The notes under the pieces: generated by a model
Database searches by the model: none
What the model saw: the letters and a program-made list of their open reading frames with translations, nothing else
What the model was told of the DNA's origin: nothing
Made by a program: the position numbers and the translations under genes
NCBI GenBank assembly: GCA_963978895.1
Contig: OZ022242.1
Span: 12,070,462-12,134,461 of the forward strand
Length of the DNA stretch: 64,000 nucleotides
Source: Erpobdella octoculata
Lineage: Eukaryota; Annelida; Clitellata; Hirudinida; Erpobdellidae
Reading direction: 5' to 3'
Shown: piece by piece, positions 32,701 to 45,724 of the stretch
How the letters are laid out: each line of letters opens with the position of its first letter
Position numbering within the stretch: the stretch's first letter is position 1

Positions 32701-35700
32701 TGTCCTGATGAGCTCTTCACAGAACTGTGCAAATCTTCAGCGGCTAGATTCATAAAAACTCTCAAAGAAATAAATATTGCATTTCTACCTTATGAGAAAC
32801 AGGTGACAATAATCATTCATTCATTAATTATTTATTATCTCTTTATTAATTAAACATCTGGACAGTTTAGATATTAATTGATCATCATCATCACTTAAAA
32901 ACCTACAATTCGTGTAGTTATATGTATTGTCGTAAATCAATGTGCTTGTTTTGATAAAAGAAGTAGAATTGGGAATCGTGGGTGTGGTTAATTGTTAATT
33001 ATTACTCACGTTAGGTTTTTTCCTTGGACTCCCCGGACACATTCAATCACTTTTACAATCCAGTAAAGACTGCCGGTCGTATGGCGAACCTGGAAAGATG
33101 TGCCGAACAAATTGCAACTCTCTGTGCCACCCTCGGAGAGTATCCAACCATCAGATACAGGAAGTGGGTTCTTTATTTTTTAACTCATTTACTTACATTC
33201 GAGTCAGAATATATTGTTTTAATTTATTCTCATTAATAAAAATTAAATCGTTTTTTTTCCACTTATTATTTTATCACAGTGAATTTGAAAAGAGTGGTGA
33301 ATTCGCTCAACTCATACAGCAGAAACTTGATGCTTATAAGGCAGATGATCACACTATGGGACAAGTTTGTTTCTTAGCATTTACTACCTTTTAATGTTTG
33401 TTGCTATTTCTTTTACAAAAAATTTATTATTTTAGTTTTCTTCATATTAAATATTCTGATTGTTCTAGTTTTTGCTTATTAAAATTTAGGACTTCATCGG
33501 GTCTTTTATTTCTTTTCAGGATGCTGGAAAGGAAAAATCTCAATTGATTGTCATCGATCGTGGTTTTGATCCCGTGTCACCTCTCCTCCATGAGTTGACC
33601 CTACAAGCCATGGCCTATGACCTCTTACCTATTGAAAATGATGTTTACAAGTTAGCTAGCCCTTGCTTCAGATTACTTAGTTGTGTTTCTATGATTCATT
33701 ATTTTCAAATTACATTTTATCGGAACCTTGAAATTAATTGTTACTTAGCTATATTTGGTTTAATTGATTGATTGCCAGATATGAAAATGTATCTCCTGGA
33801 GGATCAGCAGAGAAAGAGGTCTTATTGGATGAAAGCGATGAAATATGGGTGGAACTACGTCATCAACATATTGCCATTGTATCACAGTAAATTCAAAAAT
33901 TTATTGAAAAAGTTATTTGTTGTTAAGTAAATTGTATCATTGAAATGTTTTTTGCCTTATTTTTGGCAAGTTTTAAAAATTCAGGAATTAAAACAAAATC
34001 TATTACGATAAAATATTGTTTCTTAAGAAATGACAAATGCCAAAACCATTGTTACAGTTTCTGATTTGCAATGCACAAACAACTTAGTGTACCAATTTTT
34101 GTGTCTGTATATGCATGGTCAGTTGGAAAGTTACATTGGTCATATTAGAACCACTCTGTCTCATAGATTGACTATGCATGGACAGAGTGGTGCCATATAC
34201 CAACATATGTCAACACAATGCTCATGCAAACCAACACATACATTTTTAGTTGAAAATACCAGTATTCTTATGAAAGATAGTCATCATGACCATCATTTTG
34301 ACAGACATGCACAGTACGTGAAATTCATGAAACACTATCATCATGATTATCATTTTGACAGACAGGTGACAAAAAAGCTGAAGGAATTCACAGAGAACAA
34401 GAGAATGTCAGCCAAAGAGAAGTCGTCAATGAGAGACCTGTCTCAGATGATCAAGATGATGCCACAGTATCAGAAGGAGCTGACAAACTATTCTACACAC
34501 CTGCATCTTGCTGAGGACTGCATGAAGAAATATCAGGGACGTGTTGATAAACTCTGCAAAGTGGAACAGGTATTGTGGTCATTAGGTTTTGGTTGGGAAG
34601 AATGTCAATAAATAATAATAATATGCTTGTACAGTACATGAATTTTTGTTCTTGATTTGTGCTTTTATTTTTTTTTTTTTGCTTTTTTAATTGTTAATTC
34701 ATATTTTTCAATCAATTTTGATGTTTTTATAATTAAAAATAATTAATAAATCATATAAAAAACACATACTTCTTTGTCAACGAAAGGACTTGGCTATGGG
34801 AATGGACGCAGAAGGTGAAAAGATCAAGGACCACATGAGGAACATCGTTCCGATTCTTCTGGACGAGAACGTCTCGGCCTACGACAAGTGTAGAATTATT
34901 CTCTTGTACATCATCAACAAAGGAGGTTGAATATTACTTTTTATAAATAAATTTTTTTTATTTTTGTTTATGTTTCGACAACACATGAGAGCATGCGTGT
35001 GTTGATTTATCATTCTTGTTTAGATTTTGTTCTTTGTTTTTTAAAGTTTTTCTGTTTCATAATTGTATGTGGCAGATGTTATGAATGCTCTATTACTTAA
35101 TATTTAATTTAGAGTTAATTCATTCTATTTATCTTATTTTTTTGTTTTTTTATTTTTCTCATTAAAACAAAAACATTCCAATCAGGTATTACCGAAGAGA
35201 ATTTGAATAAGTTGTTACAGCATGCTCAGATACCTGTTGATGACAAGAAAATCATCTACAACATGCAGATGCTTGGAGTGCAAATATTGCAAGAGGTGAT
35301 GATGATGAAATGATAATAGTTGTTCTTTCTTACTATTTAACAAACGATTTTAATAATTTTTTGATCATTTGACAGAGTGGAAGAAAAAAATCACCACAGA
35401 ACTACCAACCACAGAATAGAAGAGAGAGAACAGCTGGTCAAACATATCAAATGTCCAGATGGACACCATACATTAAAGACATTATGGAGGTTTGATGGGG
35501 CAGTGGGCAGCCATATTTTAATTGGATTTTTCAACTGGTGTAATTTTAACGACACTTAATTTTTATGCGTGAGTAACAAATTTGAACGAAACAATGGAAG
35601 GGCAAAAGATAAACTGAAACCTAAAAAAATCAGAAATGCATCTAAAATGTTTTATCTAATGTGCTTAAATTTGGTTTTAATAGCTTCAACTCAAAATCAT

Positions 35701-37153
35701 TTGTGATTGGTACAACAAAATGTATATTTGTAAGGCTTTGTCATAAAAATTCATCTTTTTTGCTCCAGTGCAGCTTAGCACCATTTAGAATATAAACAAA
35801 AATACCAGTTGTTGAGAACAGTTTAATACGTTTTGGATTAAAGCTATGACTTTTTTGTGTTTAAAAGGCCTTGAATTAGAATTTTATAAACTATGTATGA
35901 CAAAAAAAGAAAGATAGTAGGTGCTTAACATTATGCTGGGAAGTAATTTAATGCTCACTTATCTTTTATTTTGTTAACTTTCAGTTTTTTCTTGTTTAGG
36001 TTTAAATTATTAAATCTTATTAAATCTGGGTTTTTTAAACCAGGAGGCCATTGAAGAAAAATTGGATGCCAAAAAGTATCCATTTTTAGGAGGAGGAGCC
36101 AGAGCTGTTGGGATTGGAAGTGCACCAGTCAGGTACTGATGTTGTTGTAGAGTTAATGAACATGCTAAGACTCTCTTTTGATACTTTACTCAATTTTGTA
36201 GGAATAAATCTTCTGATTATCTTGATAATGTTCTATATTTTTATTCAATTAGTATTGTTTGTTTTATTGAATAATTCATGTGATACACCCAGCGCAAGAT
36301 ATGGTCAGTGGCACAAGGAACGTAATAACCAATCCGGTGCAAAGAGTTATGGACCGAGACTGATAGTTTTTGTGGTTGGTGGAATCAGCATGTCTGAGAT
36401 GAGGGCTGCCTATGAGGTCACTGCTGCTTTCAAAACCTGGGAAGTTGTTATTGGTGAGTCTAATAACTTGAGATATTTATTTTAAGCTAACCTATTTGCA
36501 TCAGTAGCTTATATGTTCTAAATATCATTCTATGTGAGTACATCTTATTAAATCTTTTATATTAACTTCACTGTGTTTGCTTGCTCGAACCATACATTGG
36601 GACCTTTAAAAAACCAACTTACCGTTTGGTGTTTTTATATGTCCTCACTGACATATTAAACTTTCTATTAAACTTTCAAATCGATTGGAAAAAATTTAAA
36701 TAAATTATACATTAAAACTAGTAATTCTCTGTAGAGATATAAACCATCTGTTTTAGTTTATTTGAAAAACTTTATTTAATTTTTTAATTTCAAAACTTAT
36801 AATAAAAAATTTGTTTACTCCATATTGATTCAAAAGTTTCTTATATTCTCAATCCTCACATACTTCACATAATAAGTATTTAGAAAACTGTGGTCAATGT
36901 TTTTTCTATTTTATAAACTTACTATCATCAACAAATAACTTTCAAACAATTATTAGCTGCCGAATTACAAAATTTTAAAGGATTTAAAAAAAAACTAAGT
37001 TTTTTATGGTTCACTTTTTATTTTAATTTTATACGTTTGTAATGAGTAATTTAAAAAATTTAATTGTTTTTTTACTTCCTAGGATCCACTCACATTCTCA
37101 CTCCCGAATCATTCCTCGCAACCCTGAGATCTCTCCCCATGGAGGGCAGATGA
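26727..37153 (+). CDS. STXBP1: Sec1/Munc18 syntaxin-binding protein (Munc18-1/UNC-18/Rop), complete
   Basis: Binds syntaxin and assembles SNAREs for vesicle fusion at the plasma membrane. Exons: 26727-26754, 29099-29227, 31483-31559, then 32070-32148 or 32429-32507, then 32699-32802, 33015-33163, 33280-33364, 33520-33650, 33779-33886, 34362-34569, 34787-34925, 35186-35295, 35376-35489, 36044-36132, 36293-36453, 37083-37153. With one alternative exon this gives 593 residues (human Munc18-1 has 594). All phases close. Landmarks: [26 protein letters not shown] (syntaxin-contact Asp and Met kept), [44 protein letters not shown] and [10 protein letters not shown]. The start lies in a good context (CAAGATGG) and matches the family N-terminus. 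The end (LPMEGR) is short like Munc18-1. Munc18-2/3 are the alternatives, but the neuronal type fits best. Confidence 0.97.
27394..27480. mobile_element. pogo-like terminal fragment in STXBP1 intron 1
   Basis: ACAGTATAATCCTGCTATAATTTACTTTGAGGGACC and the following GTTATATCC repeats resemble one end of pogo/Tigger-like elements. No partner terminus was found. Confidence 0.35.
27832..28650. mobile_element. Harbinger-like MITE in STXBP1 intron 1
   Basis: 819 bp. The ends are long near-perfect inverted repeats (AGGCGCGTTCACACAGGCAA, GATTCGCTGGCGCCAAAT) of about 42 bases. A 3-bp flank TTA is found on both sides (27829-27831, 28651-28653), as for PIF/Harbinger insertions. There is no coding frame. 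A relative lies at 58851-59337. Confidence 0.8.
29546..29690. mobile_element. hAT-like fragment in STXBP1 intron 2
   Basis: CAGGGGCGTCATTTGCGGTGGGCAGGGGGCAATGCC then CCAAGGATTTTC. A homologous piece is at 41999-42130. Only one end is visible. Confidence 0.45.
29700..31482. other. STXBP1: STXBP1 intron 2 remainder
   Basis: AT-rich intronic sequence. I see no exon, RNA gene or clear repeat family in it. Confidence 0.5.
32070..32148 (+). other. STXBP1: STXBP1 alternative exon 4a
   Basis: 79 nt, phase 0 in and phase 1 out, between TTTTGCAG and GTGGCG. It encodes 26 residues starting [12 protein letters not shown] and ending AHVFFTE, in domain 1 (about residues 79-104, aligned with human 83-108). 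It cannot be joined to 4b without shifting the frame. Confidence 0.9.
32429..32507 (+). other. STXBP1: STXBP1 alternative exon 4b
   Basis: 79 nt with the same phases as 4a, between ATTTCAG and GTTTGA, 280 bases downstream of 4a. It encodes [12 protein letters not shown]...CHLFFSQ, homologous to the same 26 positions. It differs most in the middle loop (STNKYKSC against LRAQYKLA). Confidence 0.9.
34294..34361 (+). other. STXBP1: Candidate in-frame alternative 3' extension of STXBP1 exon 10
   Basis: The acceptor ATCATTTTGACAG|ACA used at 34361 has an upstream duplicate (about 34292-34304) within two copies of CATCATGA[CT][CT]ATCATTTTGACAGACA. Use of the upstream site would add 57 nt, in frame and without a stop, encoding a His-rich insert. 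No transcript evidence is available. An 11-bp inverted repeat (ACCACTCTGTC ... GACAGAGTGGT) lies nearby at about 34152-34193. Confidence 0.4.
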
Positions 37154-38559
<1,406 letters not shown>

Positions 38560-39042
38560 AGGGGTTGAAAATTTAGCCCCTTTAGCTGATGGCCTTTATG
38601 GCTGGACCGTGGATGTGTTAAAGGGGGACAAGTAATGGAAAAGGTCCTATCATTAAGACGCCACTTCGAGAAATACACCTCAGCAGCACCGCTTGTGCTT
38701 ATGGGATCACACAGTTTTACTTGCCACCTGCACGTGTGTTCGAAATCAGAATGTGCTGAGCCTTATTACCCAGTCGCGAAATTGGTATACTTATTTATCG
38801 ACCAATGAAGGATAGAAGTCTGAGTTGACCAAAATGACCTCAAAAGTTATCCCAGCGCTTTAACGACCTATCATGAGTTCAAAGCTACAGTGCTAATTGG
38901 TCGTAAAAAGGCTTGACGGGACTTGGGAAACTGCTGACTATCAAATCTCTTTTTTAATAACCAAATAAAACATGATGAAGGTCGTCAAGCCGTTGTGGAT
39001 GAAATATCGCTACGCTATACAAATTTAATTGATTGATTGAAA
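38560..39042 (+). mobile_element. 3' end of a LINE (L2/CR1-like) or related SINE
   Basis: A GC-richer block ends with GTTGTGGATGAAATATCGCTACGCTATACAAATTTAATTGATTGATTGA. An ATTGATTG tail after a 'CGCTATACAAAT' motif is typical of L2/CR1-type 3' ends. It has no coding part. Confidence 0.5.
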
Positions 39043-39742
39043 CGATCGCTCCACCGTATATGTTGTTGTTGGTAATTCTAGCAAAACTTTGAACATTTTC
39101 AAAGCGCTGTTTAAAGTAGTTGGAGCACTTGTATTGAAAGAATCTCCTCTGGTTTTTAATTTGAAAATTACAAAGGTGTTTTTTATAGCATTAGAAGGAT
39201 CTCTGATTGATTGAGTGGTGTTCGAGACTACGGGTAAAACCTTTGGAAACCATTAACCATACACGCAATTTCGAACCAAATTTAAGGCAGTCCGATTTTT
39301 TACGCTAGGTTATTCTTTTAAAGTGAACATGTTTATTGAATAATTATCCCATAGTAGAGTCGTATAAGAAAAAACCTTTTTCTGTACTAGGTACATTGAA
39401 CAGCTTTAGACCAGCGAGTCGCAGTTGAAGGCTTTTGTTTGCAGGTTTTGTATTAGCCCTCCTCCGTACTCAATTCCGATTTAAAAAATCCTTTATCCCT
39501 CTTATACGCGGTGAATAAATAAGTTTTAAAAAAGCGCATTCATGTTTTTTAATACAAGCATCGTTAATAGTTTTAAAAAAAAATCAGTGACAAATAACAA
39601 ATTCCATTGTTTTATTCAAAAAATACTCATGATTTATTTGTAAATTAAATAATAAAACCTTTTAAAATTCAAGATAATTTAGTTCAAGAAATGTTAATTT
39701 TCTCTGTTGTTTTTCCCAGCCTTGCAAAAAATACTCTCATAT
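39043..39742. other. Flank between LINE fragment and secreted-protein gene
   Basis: No gene seen. On the minus strand an AATAAA polyA signal for the secreted-protein gene lies at about 39632-39637, roughly 105 bases past its stop. Confidence 0.5.
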
Positions 39743-40096
39743 TTAATGAAGGCCCATGAGACCTTTCAGGAATTTGATTTTTGCGTTCTCGAGAGCAGCA
39801 ACAGTTCCAGCAGCACCTGTGACTACTTTTCCTGACGCATCCAGAAGTTGACCGGCGACGTTAGCAAGAGGCAAGCCACCATTCCCTTTACTTTGTTCTC
39901 CTCCAAACAGAAAACCAGCACTTCCATCGACGCTAGCACTGGCGCTAACGTCTACCCCTTCGCTGTTCAATGAGCCTTCAGCTCCAATGTTGATACCAAA
40001 ACCCGGATCGACGCTATCTTCGCTATCGCTCACCACCATTCCTTGAACGATAAACAAGGATAGAACCAGCAACGAGAAAGTTAGATAAGTTCGCAT
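39743..40096 (-). CDS. Small secreted Gly/Ser/Ala-rich protein, unknown family
   Basis: 117 residues in a single uninterrupted frame. A clear signal peptide is present (MRTYLTFSLLVLSLFIVQG, likely cut near residue 19-21). It is followed by an acidic stretch (SDSEDSVDP), a Gly/Ser/Ala-rich middle (INIGAEGSLNSEGVDVSASASVDGSAG) and an amphipathic, slightly basic C-terminal helix (ALENAKIKFLKGLMGLH). There are no cysteines. An AATAAA follows the stop on the minus strand. The layout (signal, acidic part, low-complexity part, basic helix) would suit a precursor of a secreted peptide or a secretory-gland protein, but I do not recognise a family and assign no function. Nearby small ORFs are not related by sequence. 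Confidence 0.7.
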   Translation of the reverse strand: MRTYLTFSLLVLSLFIVQGMVVSDSEDSVDPGFGINIGAEGSLNSEGVDVSASASVDGSAGFLFGGEQSKGNGGLPLANVAGQLLDASGKVVTGAAGTVAALENAKIKFLKGLMGLH

Positions 40097-40676
40097 TTTC
40101 AGCCGAGAACACTTATTGTTTGATCTGTAGGAGGCTTACAAGGAACGCTTATTTTTTTTCTCGTGGTCGTCTTACATTTAAACCTTTGGATGGCTACCCC
40201 TGGCTAACTATGGAGTCTGTCGCACCGTGTCACAGGTTTTGAATGTCGATGAAGCTTGAAATTTAATTTATTTTGGCTGCTTACAGATGACTTACAATTT
40301 GTCTGCAGTAAATTTATCTATTGTTTGGGACATTCTAAAAAAAAAATTAACAACAATTGTTATACAAGTATAGGGGAGATGGGAGATACTTGATCTCTGG
40401 GGCACAATGATCTTTTGGCAATAACGTAATTGTTTCTAAAAATTAATTTTGCAATGAGTAATCATTTAAGATTTTCATTTGTTTCTGTTCAATTTTTGTC
40501 CTATTTCCTTGTCAATAATCCGCCATTGAAATTTCAAAAATACAAAAGTTTGTTTTAACCAGAGAAAAGTAAGTCTTCACAACATTTGAGTTTCTGTAAT
40601 TAAAATTCGATAAATAATTGTGTGGTAAAATTAATTTTGCACTGTATAAACGTATGTGTAAGGCTTATTTTATTGC
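40097..40676. other. Upstream flank of the secreted-protein gene
   Basis: AT-rich; no other gene or repeat recognised. It presumably holds the minus-strand promoter. A TTTAAATG lies about 90 bases upstream of the ATG but is not convincing as a TATA box. Confidence 0.45.
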
Positions 40677-41532
<856 letters not shown>

Positions 41533-41998
41533 TATAATTATATAATTTAATATAATATAATAATAATATTATATAATATATTATATTATATTATAAGTAT
41601 ATTGATCAGACGCATGTATCGCCGCCATAAAGTTGCAGCAGCAGGCCGTCGTAATTGATCAGCCAAAATAAATCGATTGTTTGTGGGAGATGAAAATTCA
41701 TTGCTACGTTTCGAACAGAATGCTACAATAATATGGTGTACGGTAGACTTTTTTAGCTGATTGAACTTATTGGCTTATACGCTTCCCTGCTCCACGTATA
41801 CTGCAGTAAATAATGCGTTTCATAAATGACCATAAATTCGTGAAAAGAATTTTGCTTAATTGAGAAAGATAGTTGTTTTATTTTCGTGAAATTGTAAACG
41901 ATTGTTTAAAGTTGAGTTTCCATAAACCAAAGTATATTTACTTGTAACTTGTTTCAGAAGCCGAATGATAACCGATAATATCTGTCCTGCCTGTATGA
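41533..41998. other. AT-rich spacer
   Basis: A short TATTATATTATA-rich segment, then unremarkable sequence. No gene seen. Confidence 0.5.
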
Positions 41999-42170
41999 CA
42001 AGGGCATCATTTGCGGGAGCCAGGGGCCATTGCTCTCCCAAGGAATTTTCGAAAAAAAATTATTTTTAGGAAAAAATAAATACAAAGTTTTTGCAGAAGT
42101 TTTTGAAGAAGTTTTTGGAAAAGTAGCCGTAATAACACCATCCCGGTCATCAGCTTTGTGGGAGAAAAAA
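41999..42170. mobile_element. hAT-like fragment, relative of 29546
   Basis: CAAGGGCATCATTTGCGGGAGCCAGGGGCCATTGCTCTCCCAAGGAATTTTC, then GCAGAAGTTTTTGAAGAAG and CCGGTCATCAGCTTTG, the complement of the recurring AAAGCTGATGACCGG motif. Confidence 0.45.
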
Positions 42171-42377
42171 GTGTATAAGGTGGCTTCACGCATACGCGTT
42201 GTGTACACACGCATATTTATGGAATGCAAGAAGACAGTTTTGCAAAACCACAAACCCATACTACTACATTATTTAATTTTATCTGTCAGATAAAATGTCT
42301 TATAAAGGGAGAAAAATCTTACCCAAGGGGGAAAATGTCCTACCCTGGGGGAACGTCGGGGGTGTCCTACATTTGGA

Positions 42378-42550
42378 TTCAGGTTTTAATTTCCAGAGAT
42401 GTAGTACTTGGTACTTGTACTCGTACTCGAGTACAACTTGATGTAGTACTTGATACTCGTACTCGTACTCGAGTACAACTCGAGTACGTTTTTCAAGTAC
42501 TCGTACTCGTACTCGATACCATGGTACTTGTTCTCACACTATAAGTACTC
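42378..42550. repeat. TACTCGTACTCGAGTACAAC tandem repeats
   Basis: Repeated self-complementary units (CTCGAGTAC, GTACTCGTACTCGAGTAC) with variants; low-complexity and hairpin-prone. Confidence 0.75.
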
Positions 42551-42564
42551 GCAACATCTCTGTT

Positions 42565-42830
42565 AACTTCTCGAAACACCGGGTTCGGTTTTTCCATTTT
42601 CGAAAGTTCGGGTTCGGGTTTAAATTTTTTGAAAGTTCGGGTTCGGGTACCCAAAATGACCGGGTAACACCAAACAAATATGGGTTAGTCCCTTTTCCCT
42701 GAATTTTTGAAAAAGTAAAACCTGAACACGAGCTTTCGAAAATGGAAAAACCCGAATCCGGTGTTTCAAAAAATTAAAACTCGAATCCAGAGCTTTGAAA
42801 AATTTAAACAGAAACCCGAATTTTTCAAAA
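42565..42830. repeat. Imperfect inverted repeat, CCGGGTTCGG type
   Basis: The left arm GAAACACCGGGTTCGGTTTTTCCATTTTCGAAAG (42574-42608) is mirrored by CTTTCGAAAATGGAAAAACCCGAATCCGGTGTTTC (42733-42767). Further TTCGGGTTCGGG units lie on both sides. It could be a MITE or a foldback element. Confidence 0.7.
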
Positions 42831-42839
42831 CTTGATACA

Positions 42840-43479
42840 TTTATTAAAATCTAGTATTAAAAATCATTTTCAGGTATTTTTCATGAAAAACATATTTTCT
42901 GCAGTCTGGTCTGGTTCAATATTTGAGTAGCTCCTCTGAACAGCTGGTTGGATAGAAAGCTGGTTACTGGGGCAGATAAATAACGTTTAGTTATGATCAC
43001 AAAATTTGGAAAAGTAAACTAATTTCTGCTGGAGCAGATTTTTATTTACGGGAAACTATTTTGCACAGATAAACATAAAATAGCAAACTTTAAAAAAACA
43101 GAATAGAGTTATAACACAAACAACAATTACAACAAATATTAAAACATTTTTATAAATTTTAATGACTGGATTAATTATTGAACCGTAAAAAATCCTTTAT
43201 AATTTTGTAATTCGTCGACTAAAAATGTTTTAACTCCGCCCTGCTTTTGCAAGCCAGTCCCAAGCCTGTAGGAAGGAGGAAGGAAAAGTTAAAAGGATCA
43301 AACTATGATCCACGACAGAAAGTATTTATGTGTTTCCTACATACAGACATTTCAGTCTTAAAACACCTGGTGTGTGTGTGTGTGTGTGTGGTTTGTTTAA
43401 CGTCTGTATCTGTCAATAAGACAATTTAGACGAAAACACCTGGTGTAAAGGACTAAAAACTAATATAAAAAAAAACGTT
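42840..43479. other. Non-coding spacer
   Basis: No gene recognised. There is a (TG)n run near 43370-43390. Confidence 0.45.
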
Positions 43480-44050
43480 TTATTGTCAAAAAGGAGTTAG
43501 AAGAGAGTGGAAAAAATAAAAGAAGCGGGAGCGGGAAAGCAAGCAGAAAAAGGAACGGAAGATCGAGCGGGATTGGGAAATCGAGTGGGAACGGGAGAGC
43601 GAGCGGGAACGGGAACGTGAAAAAAGTTGGAACAGGAGAGCGAGCGAGAGCTGGAACGTACAAGAACCTAGAGCAAGATAGCAAGCGAGATAAAGAGAGG
43701 AAGCGGAAGAGCGAAAAGGAGCAGGAGAGCGAGCGGGATCGGAAAGGTTTCAAACAGCCTCTAGCAAGTCTATTTTACGTTTTTTGGACTAAAAAAGTTA
43801 AGAGAGTGTAAGAAAAAAATGAGTACAAGCGGGAACGGGAGAGTGAGTAGGTGCGGGAACGGAAAAGCGAGCAAGAGCAGGAACGGGAACGGGAACGGTA
43901 GAGCAAGCGAGAAAAAGAGAGGAAGCTAATAAGCAAAAAAAAAGCATGAGAGCGAGCAGGAGCGGGAAGCAAGCGGGGAAGCAAAAGAGAACAAGAAAGT
44001 GAAAACGATAAGAAAACCTCTTAAGGCCCGTCAACGCAGGTTAACTCCTT
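43480..44050 (+). mobile_element. Degenerate Helitron B fragment
   Basis: GGGAGCGGGAAAGCAAGC-type repeats in two blocks (43515-43760, 43820-44000). It ends with AAAACCTCTTAAGGCCCGTCAACGCAGGTTAACTCC, a worn form of the 3' terminus AAAACCTCTAAAAACCCCGGGCAACGCCGGG. Confidence 0.6.
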
Positions 44051-44059
44051 CAATATAGA

Positions 44060-44335
44060 AATTCCTGGTCGGGGGATGCACTTTCAAAATTTTTCACACT
44101 CTTTCCCAAAAAGCTGATGACTGAGGGACATAGTCAAAGTAGTTTTCCAAAAAAAATCAAAAACTTCTAATTTTTCCTTCCAAAAAAGCTGATAACCGGG
44201 AGGTAGTTTTGAATAAATTTACTTTCAACTTCAGACATTTTCCAAAAATCGGGTATTCTGCCCAAAAATATTTAAATGATACTCTTGTAAAGGAGGCATC
44301 CCCCATCTTCCCCTGGATCCGTCTCTGATCTTGTT
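44060..44335. mobile_element. hAT-family internal fragment
   Basis: Carries CCAAAAAGCTGATGACTGAGGG, AAAAAAGCTGATAACCGGGAGG, GGTATTCTGCCCAAAAATATTT and GGCATCCCCCATC. It is closely similar in order to 53098-53330, inside a defined hAT element. Confidence 0.55.
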
Positions 44336-44594
44336 TATTCATTTTCATCTTATGTTGAGCATTTTGCCAACAGAACAGAGACACGAAAACTTAAAAAATG
44401 ACAAATAATTGATCAAATATCGAAACTACAAAACATGTGCCCAAGATGAAGTTATAAAAAAATAGCTTATTTAAGTGGAACAACTGCAACGAATTAGCTT
44501 CAACTAACGAAAGCTGTTGAATTCTCTTCTATTTATTAGATTGTATAAAAAATTGGAATAAAGATATGCGTTTAATGTCTCCATAACATTAACA

Positions 44595-44872
44595 GTAGTT
44601 ACTGTTTGGTTAGTTTCCATTTATGGAATTGCCGTGGAAAAGTCTTCCAATAAAAATGAAAGAAAAAGAGACATATTTGAAGATTTATCAACTCTGATGG
44701 AGGCACTTCAAGCATCAAAAACCAGTTGGCTTCAATGATTGGGAAAATAGCAGGCGAACTACTTGCAATTGTTCTTGGACAAGATAGAGATAAGTTCGTC
44801 ACATCCGCATTTGATGCTTTCGATGCAGTTGTGAAAGAGAAAGGCATTAAAATGGGTCGATTAGACAATTAA
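44595..44872 (+). pseudogene. Possible small secreted protein, frame-disrupted
   Basis: Two overlapping frames look like parts of one small protein. The first runs through a hydrophobic signal-like stretch (TVVTVWLVSIYGIA) and a charged segment (EKSSNKNERKRDIFEDL), and meets TGA at about 44736. The second, offset by one base, continues through helical sequence (GKIAGELLAIVLGQDRDKF, FDAFDAVVKEKG) to TAA at about 44870. The switch falls at a run of five A near 44718. No in-frame ATG precedes the first part, so either an upstream exon or loss of the start is needed. No family is recognised; it may be a decayed gene or chance. Confidence 0.35.
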
Positions 44873-45173
44873 AACAAAATATTTTCTTAAAAATTGAATT
44901 TTTAAAGTCATCTTGATTTGACTTTTGAAATTTCATATAAATTTAAAATTGCATAAGACGTTTAATTTTGTGTTTCGTTTAACAAGATAATCGTATTCAG
45001 GCATGTATGGAAGACAGTTAACGGAAGACAGCTCGTTAACGGAAATATAAATTAAAACGATAATTATTATTTTTTGTTAACGAAAACTTAAACGAAAACT
45101 AGAATAGAAAGTCAAAACGAAACTGATTTTTTTTCGAAACGAAATAGAAATAGAAAATTTTTTTATAACGAAA

Positions 45174-45720
<547 letters not shown>

Positions 45721-45724
45721 ACAA

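Noticed and set aside
34030..34611. 193-residue frame as a separate gene
   Set aside because: Its 3' part is exon 10 of STXBP1; the rest is intron with local duplications. Only the last 57 intronic bases are a credible alternative extension.
36108..36485. Membrane-spanning 125-residue frame
   Set aside because: The hydrophobic part is intron translation ahead of STXBP1 exon 15 and is not in frame with exon 14.
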